Source: Bacillota bacterium | Lineage (GTDB): Bacteria; Bacillota_C; Negativicutes; Sporomusales; Sporomusaceae | Assembly: GCA_023441125.1 (NCBI GenBank) | Contig: JAEZQV010000397.1 | Span: 1-46,450, forward strand | DNA: 46,450 nucleotides | Direction: 5' to 3' | In this document: piece after piece, positions 42,459-46,450 of the stretch | How the letters are laid out: every line of letters starts with the position of its first letter | How positions within the stretch are numbered: position 1 is the first letter of the stretch | The notes under the pieces: generated by a model | Databases searched by the model: none | What the model was told of the DNA's origin: nothing | The model's input: only the letters and a program-made list of their open reading frames with translations | Translations under genes and position numbers: made by a program

Positions 42459-42560
42459 GCGCCTGATGTAGAAACATCAAGTACACTAACATCTTGTTGG
42501 GCTGTACTTCAGTACCCCAAGTTGCCGAAGGCGAGACACGCTTATGGTGCAACCCGGGAA
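42459..42560 (-). other. Structured leader element or IS200/IS605-type end remnant
   Basis: In the 5' leader of the CoA-transferase gene, three hairpins can be drawn: a GATGT/ACATC stem (42473-42486), a TTGGG-(bulge)-GTAC/GTAC-CCCAA stem (about 42496-42520), and GTTG.../...CAAC enclosing a GCC-GAA-GGC hairpin (about 42521-42553). The last two lie close together. I recall similar hairpin series at the ends of IS200/IS605-family elements and their guide RNAs, but no tnpA or tnpB is nearby. A cis-acting regulatory RNA is the alternative. Confidence 0.4.
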
Positions 42561-42585
42561 CTTTATTGTATACTTTTTGTTTTAT

Positions 42586-42609
42586 TTAACGAAACACTGT
42601 TTCATTAAA
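42586..42609. promoter_or_regulatory. KdgR-like operator E, upstream of the CoA-transferase gene
   Basis: TTTAACGAAACACTGTTTCATTAA is a strong palindrome, one of the best matches to the set. The CoA-transferase leader element begins about 26 bp further downstream on the minus strand. Confidence 0.7.
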
Positions 42610-42610
42610 T

Positions 42611-42984
42611 TTCGAAAACTATAGAGATTACACAGTAATCTCTAGTTTCATTGTATGCTAATAATACATTGCTACCGTTTGTATGCTCAACGCTGGCTAT
42701 TGGCCTTGTTTGGAGTTGAATAGTTCTTCACAGCTACAGAATTAGCCGGTGCCCCTAATCGGCGAATTTGATGCCTGGTGCGCAAAGGCAGATAACGGTA
42801 CTTTAATTTATACTATTTTAAGGGAACAAATGTGTTTCGTATTATTCTTTGTTTCATTAAATAAAACACTGTTTTATTATTTTACTTTATTCGCTATTGT
42901 ATAGCTGATTCCTTCTTACATTGAAAATTTTTTGATTATTTATAATTTAATAAATCGAAAAATCCAATATTCACCCTCTGCAAA
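42611..42984. other. Gene-free stretch holding operator F and a short hairpin
   Basis: No gene is visible. A 9-bp inverted repeat (42622-42630 with 42636-42644) and operator F (42859-42882) are the only structures I can support; the rest is AT-rich non-coding DNA between the CoA-transferase leader and the iclR-type gene terminator. Confidence 0.6.
42859..42882. promoter_or_regulatory. KdgR-like operator F, second site upstream of the CoA-transferase gene
   Basis: TAAATAAAACACTGTTTTATTATT is a near-perfect palindrome, about 273 bp upstream of operator E. Two sites at this distance could act through DNA looping. Confidence 0.6.
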
Positions 42985-43043
42985 CATAAAAAAACCATTC
43001 CACCGACTGCACCAGCCATGCCAGCCCTCGTTGAAATGGTTTT
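42985..43043 (-). terminator. Terminator of the region-3 iclR-type gene
   Basis: A 9-bp stem AAAACCATT/AATGGTTTT (42991-42999 with 43035-43043), followed on the minus strand by a run of seven or more Ts, about 25 bp after the gene's stop codon. Confidence 0.65.
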
Positions 43044-43066
43044 ACTACTTTCCCGTAAGCGTAATA

Positions 43067-43765
43067 TTAAAAATCAATAAAACCAAGCTTGGCAGATATT
43101 GCCCCTGCGGTTTCTTTCATCAATGCTATGTACCGTGGTAGGGTCTCCTGAGTGTACCGGAACGATGGTCCTGAAATAGTTAAGGCAGCCACAATTTCTC
43201 TTTTAAAGTTACGAATTGGTACCGATATGGCAGATACCCCTTCGCCTCTTTCATTAGAACTGAATGCATAACCATCTTGCCGGACTTTCTCCAGGGTATC
43301 TTCATCAAAAGCACTGCGTTGATTCAAAAATGCTAATAATACCCTGGCGGATGCCCCTTTATCCAACGGAACATCTTCTCCAACGGTAACGACCATGCGC
43401 AAAGCCTGGGAACTATGAATCCTTTCCACACAGACTCTTTTACCATTTACTACAATGTACAGGCTGACTGTTTCATCCAAGGTGTCACGAATCTTTTTCA
43501 TGTATGGGACGGAAACGGTCCTAAAATCTAAATTATCAAGAAAAACCTGCCCCAGGCCCAAAACTTTCGAGCCAATAGAATAGGTTTGTACCTTTTCATC
43601 TTTATGCAGATACCCAAGCTGCTCCAGAGTTTCCGCTATCCGAAATGTAGTAGCCTTGGATAATTCAATAGCTTCTGATAATTCGGTAACGCCCATATGC
43701 GGCTTATCAGACGAAAAGCATTCCAGCAATTTGAATGCCCGTTCAATTGCACGAATATTATACAT
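43067..43765 (-). CDS. IclR-family transcriptional regulator (region 3)
   Basis: A 232-residue IclR-type protein: helix-turn-helix at about 5-60 (MGVTELSEAIELSKATTFRI) and effector domain at about 70-230 (GSKVLGLGQVF, GASARVLLAFLN, GEGVSAISVPI). It is shorter than usual (about 250-265) but looks complete. GGAGGA lies 6 bp before the ATG. Its own upstream region carries a KdgR-like site (operator G), and six similar sites precede other region-3 genes and one chemoreceptor gene. It is therefore the likely regulator of that regulon, probably repressing until an acid intermediate binds. Confidence 0.88.
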   Translation of the reverse strand: MYNIRAIERAFKLLECFSSDKPHMGVTELSEAIELSKATTFRIAETLEQLGYLHKDEKVQTYSIGSKVLGLGQVFLDNLDFRTVSVPYMKKIRDTLDETVSLYIVVNGKRVCVERIHSSQALRMVVTVGEDVPLDKGASARVLLAFLNQRSAFDEDTLEKVRQDGYAFSSNERGEGVSAISVPIRNFKREIVAALTISGPSFRYTQETLPRYIALMKETAGAISAKLGFIDF

Positions 43766-43834
43766 TAGTGTCCTCCTGCTTAAATGCCCACACTATCGGC
43801 GTTCATTAATTTATTATTCCAGATAGTCGTGTTG

Positions 43835-43852
43835 ATCAAAACATTGTTTGTT
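43835..43852. promoter_or_regulatory. KdgR-like operator G, upstream of the iclR-type gene (autoregulation)
   Basis: ATCAAAACATTGTTTGTT, a weaker copy of the palindrome, about 70 bp before the IclR start. Autorepression is common in this family. Confidence 0.5.
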
Positions 43853-44013
43853 ACCTATTTGCTATTAATTTTATAATTCCTTCTTCATTGATGTTATTTT
43901 CCAATAAATGATTATTTATTATACTTAGAAAATCATTTAGAAATTAAAACTCAATGGTGTTCTGGTCTATGCTATCCCCTAACAATTAATTATAAAAATC
44001 CGGAGTTGCTCTT

Positions 44014-44976
44014 TTACTCCTCTACAAATCTTCTTTCATCAAAGTATTTAAAAATACTAGGAATTGCCGCTGCAACTGGCTGCTGGAACAGCATACATAA
44101 GATAATGGGAACTGCCACTGCCGGCGGAAAATAGGTAATGGCTATGACCAGTCCACAACTAATATTGCGCATGCCAACACTATAAATCATTGCCATCATA
44201 ATATCGCGGGAGTGGTTTGGTATACATAACGAACCAACATAGCCAAGGACATAGCCAGATACTACCAGCAGCAATGCAACGGCCATCATATGTACAATAT
44301 CCAATGACCAGCTAAATTCCGGTAATACGAGTGATGCGTTTAAGAGTATTACAATAAACAAGGCGAGTTTAGAAGTCAGTCCGCCGATGCCTCTGGCAAA
44401 ACTGGCTGTTTTTCCGTCGGTCTGATCATAAAGGATCATGCCCAGTATGCTCGGAATTGTCACCATTAAAACTAGTTGGATAATCAGGGCCAGATAATTA
44501 ATAATAATCGACTGATTAACGACCAATTTATAGTAAAACGGCAGCAATACCGGCACGATAAACGTATCCAGCGTAACGGCCACGAGGCACATCGGTACAT
44601 TGCCCTGGGTAAGGGATGTCCAAATTACTGATGTGACGCCTACCGGAATAGCAGCCCCTACCAGCAGCCCCAGTTTTGCCTGGTCTGAGTCTGCTAAAAA
44701 TAAGTTTCCCAACAAATAGGCAGTTAACGGGGTCACAAGATGGATGAGCAGCAACGCCCATAACGGCACCCACGGTCGTCCCAGTACCTGAATAAAACTC
44801 TTCAGTCCTGTACTTAGCGAAGTAACAAAGGTCATGTAGGCAAACAAGGCCACCAGGAGAAAACGCACAACCGGGCTGTCGGGGATAGACAGACAGTAGC
44901 CCAGGCCAATCGCCGCCAGGACCACCACAAACATCCGTTTACTTAACCATTCATTCAAGATCATAGAGTACGCCAC
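44014..44976 (-). CDS. BASS-family (bile acid:sodium symporter-like) transporter
   Basis: A 320-residue membrane protein with about nine to ten helices, typical of the bile acid:Na+ symporter family in its shorter bacterial form; members carry acids such as pantoate or other organic anions. The start is a GTG within the end of the Ldh_2-type gene (26-bp overlap), with an ATG four codons later as alternative, so translation is coupled. It probably handles a hydroxyacid or ketoacid of the adjacent dehydrogenase and RraA-like aldolase pathway. Substrate not determinable. Confidence 0.8.
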   Translation of the reverse strand: MAYSMILNEWLSKRMFVVVLAAIGLGYCLSIPDSPVVRFLLVALFAYMTFVTSLSTGLKSFIQVLGRPWVPLWALLLIHLVTPLTAYLLGNLFLADSDQAKLGLLVGAAIPVGVTSVIWTSLTQGNVPMCLVAVTLDTFIVPVLLPFYYKLVVNQSIIINYLALIIQLVLMVTIPSILGMILYDQTDGKTASFARGIGGLTSKLALFIVILLNASLVLPEFSWSLDIVHMMAVALLLVVSGYVLGYVGSLCIPNHSRDIMMAMIYSVGMRNISCGLVIAITYFPPAVAVPIILCMLFQQPVAAAIPSIFKYFDERRFVEE

Positions 44977-46009
44977 ATTCTTCGCCTTCTTCTTTTAAGC
45001 TGTCTAACGTAAGGCGGGGCAGAGGAATTCCTGATTGCAGCCGCTGCTGCTTTAAGATCAGACCTCTTTCCCCGGGGAGAAGGATTTCCGCCACGCCGTT
45101 AGCCCTGGGATTATTTTTCACGCTGCTAATAAACTTATCGATTGCTGCCTTGAACTCCTGCACCGGGCCAAAGGCGGCAAGGTTTATAGCGCCAAAATAA
45201 TGGCTTGTGCCGGTGGGCCTGTCAAAATCGCTGTATAAATCCCGGATGGCGGTAGTGAAACATGAGCCCGCCAATATACCGGTCAGGACCTCAATCATCA
45301 TCGCAATGGCGTACCCTTTGGGACCGCCAAACGGCAATACGGTTCCCGCCAGTGCCTCCCGGGCATCGGTGGTATCTTCACCCAACCGGTTGCGCGCCCA
45401 GCCTAAAGGAATCGGCTGTTCGTGCTTGGCAGCCATGATAATCTTGCCCCGGGCGACAACACTGCTGGCCATATCGGCGATAATCGGCAGCTCGCTACCG
45501 GCCGGAACAGCATATGCCAGCGGATTTGTGCCGAACATGGCCGCCGTACCGCCCCAGGGGGCGATGCGAGCCGGGCCATTACTGGCAGTAAAACCGATCA
45601 TGTCATGGGCTAAGGCCATTTGGGCAAAGTACGCGGCTGCCGAGTAGTGATTGGAGTTGCAAACCGTGATAAAAGCAATCCCGGTTGTACGGGCTTTGCC
45701 GATGGCCGCTTCCATGGCTTTGCAGGCGGCTACGGCTCCCAGGCTGTTACAGGCATCATATACGGCGGTGCCCGGACTTTCGGCGACCACCTTTAGTTCG
45801 ACAGCCGGATTAACAATTCCCAGCCGTAATCTTTTCAGATAAATGGCCATCCTGCTTACCCCATGGGAGTCGATTCCCTTTAAGTCGGCGTCCACCAGGC
45901 TATCGGCATTGATGTAGGCTTCCGCCGGCGGTACGCCGACCTGTTGAAACAGACGCTGACAGTAGTTGCGCAAACGGTCCGCCCGTATCAGTTTGGTTTC
46001 CGCAGACAC
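44951..46009 (-). CDS. Ldh_2-type (malate/L-lactate dehydrogenase family) NAD(P)-dependent oxidoreductase
   Basis: A 352-residue member of the malate/L-sulfolactate/ureidoglycolate dehydrogenase family, unrelated in fold to classical Rossmann lactate dehydrogenase. DSHGVSRMAIYLKRLRLG carries the catalytic His region; CNSNHYSAAAYFAQMA and PLAYAVPAG are other family segments, and LPFGGPKGYAIAMMIEVLTG is the C-terminal NAD-binding hallmark. It would interconvert a 2-hydroxyacid and 2-oxoacid. It lies between the RraA-like aldolase gene (which ends 25 bp upstream) and the BASS transporter, suggesting one small operon. Confidence 0.87.
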   Translation of the reverse strand: MSAETKLIRADRLRNYCQRLFQQVGVPPAEAYINADSLVDADLKGIDSHGVSRMAIYLKRLRLGIVNPAVELKVVAESPGTAVYDACNSLGAVAACKAMEAAIGKARTTGIAFITVCNSNHYSAAAYFAQMALAHDMIGFTASNGPARIAPWGGTAAMFGTNPLAYAVPAGSELPIIADMASSVVARGKIIMAAKHEQPIPLGWARNRLGEDTTDAREALAGTVLPFGGPKGYAIAMMIEVLTGILAGSCFTTAIRDLYSDFDRPTGTSHYFGAINLAAFGPVQEFKAAIDKFISSVKNNPRANGVAEILLPGERGLILKQQRLQSGIPLPRLTLDSLKEEGEECGVLYDLE

Positions 46010-46034
46010 AATGAACTCCTCCCCGACTTGTGTA

Positions 46035-46450
46035 TTACCGCAGGTGGAAATAAGTCACATACTCTTCCTCTACCACTTCCGCTTTACGCTCGGCCAAAGC
46101 CGGGTCCACCCAGGTCCGGTCCCAGGCCATAGCGGCGATATCCGCCATAATTTTACTTTCCGCCCGGGCTTTGGCTTTGGATTTTTCCAGGATATCCGCG
46201 GCATCCCGCGGGCTGATGACGACAATACCGTCCTCGTCGCCAACTACTATATCGCCCGGCTGAACCACCACACCGCCACAATGGATCGGCACATTGATCT
46301 CCCCCGGTCCGTCTTTATAAGGACCGGCTGGTGTCACTCCCGCCGCATAAATAGGCAGCGGCATTTTGCGTAAGGCTCCGATATCACGAATGGCGCCATC
46401 AATGATAAAGCCGCCAATCCCTCTTTGCTTGGCCCACAGGGCCATCAGTT
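46035..46450 (-). CDS. RraA-like family protein (4-hydroxy-4-methyl-2-oxoglutarate aldolase type), 5' end missing
   Basis: About 138 C-terminal residues of an RraA/dimethylmenaquinone-methyltransferase-like protein; the frame runs off the window end, and the ATG at 46443-46445 is internal. GIGGFIIDGAIRDIGALR is the family's pyruvate/metal-site segment, and PGDIVVGDEDGIVVI is the following conserved segment. Related enzymes are aldolases cleaving 4-hydroxy-4-methyl-2-oxoglutarate or 4-carboxy-4-hydroxy-2-oxoadipate to pyruvate and an oxoacid; others inhibit RNase E. Next to a hydroxyacid dehydrogenase and a transporter, an aldolase role is more likely. Confidence 0.8.
   Translation of the reverse strand, partial: LMALWAKQRGIGGFIIDGAIRDIGALRKMPLPIYAAGVTPAGPYKDGPGEINVPIHCGGVVVQPGDIVVGDEDGIVVISPRDAADILEKSKAKARAESKIMADIAAMAWDRTWVDPALAERKAEVVEEEYVTYFHLR

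Noticed and set aside
1..46450. CRISPR array, tRNA or rRNA genes, intact insertion sequence, prophage
   Set aside because: No spaced direct repeats, no cloverleaf or rRNA-like sequence, and no transposase, integrase or phage structural genes were seen on either strand.

Overview
The window looks like a chromosomal segment of an anaerobic, motile, endospore-forming Firmicute, most likely a Gram-negative-walled Negativicute of the Sporomusa/Pelosinus kind. This rests on content, not on a marker gene: a Spo0E-like phosphatase, a FliD-like protein, two chemoreceptors, a 2-oxoacid:ferredoxin oxidoreductase, a menaquinone-type fumarate reductase with an HdrB-like subunit, and no oxygenases. Almost every gene lies on the minus strand. 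No tRNA, rRNA, CRISPR array or intact transposon was seen.

Region 1 (about 0.9-14.4 kb, transcribed right to left) is a catabolic operon with an IclR regulator (13569-14357) and a soluble chemoreceptor (12479-13270). It starts with larC, a beta-carbonic anhydrase, an Fe-S protein (two 4Fe-4S sites plus a BFD-like 2Fe-2S site) and a very divergent LarA-superfamily protein. Next come a quinolinate-phosphoribosyltransferase-like protein and a MoCF/CinA-like protein. Then follow the three enzymes of the lower meta-cleavage route (hydratase, acylating acetaldehyde dehydrogenase, 4-hydroxy-2-oxovalerate aldolase), a metal-less M24 'creatinase-like' protein, a BenE-type transporter and larE. The most novel-looking part is 7.0-12.3 kb: nickel-pincer (NPN) cofactor genes next to an Fe-S protein and two proteins from pyridine-nucleotide-binding families, in an anaerobic route ending in pyruvate, acetaldehyde and acetyl-CoA. 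Three copies of a GTTC/GAAC/GTTC operator with fixed spacing lie upstream of larC and the chemoreceptor.

Region 2 (14.4-20.7 kb) is signalling and motility: a PAS-GGDEF-EAL protein, a Spo0E-like protein, a remnant of a chemoreceptor signature, a long inverted repeat, a probable small RNA with its own terminator, a FliD-like protein and a membrane chemoreceptor.

Region 3 (20.7-46.4 kb) is a large di/tricarboxylate catabolic block. It holds a PrpF-family isomerase, four MmgE/PrpD proteins (three of them close tandem paralogues), DAACS and DASS transporters, a fumarate-reductase-like A/B/HdrB trio, an aconitase-family hydratase, a nitroreductase, KorDABC, an HMG-CoA-lyase-family lyase, a class III CoA-transferase, a second IclR regulator, a BASS transporter, an Ldh_2-type dehydrogenase and a truncated RraA-like aldolase. 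Seven KdgR-like palindromes (core AAACA-N-TGTTT type) lie upstream of the chemoreceptor, prpF, the aconitase gene, the nitroreductase gene, the CoA-transferase gene (two) and the iclR gene. They tie the block into one putative regulon. A plausible but unproven reading is anaerobic use of an aconitate/itaconate/citramalate-type acid, with succinyl-CoA from Kor feeding the CoA-transferase, a lyase yielding acetyl-CoA plus an oxoacid, and the fumarate-reductase-like complex disposing of electrons.
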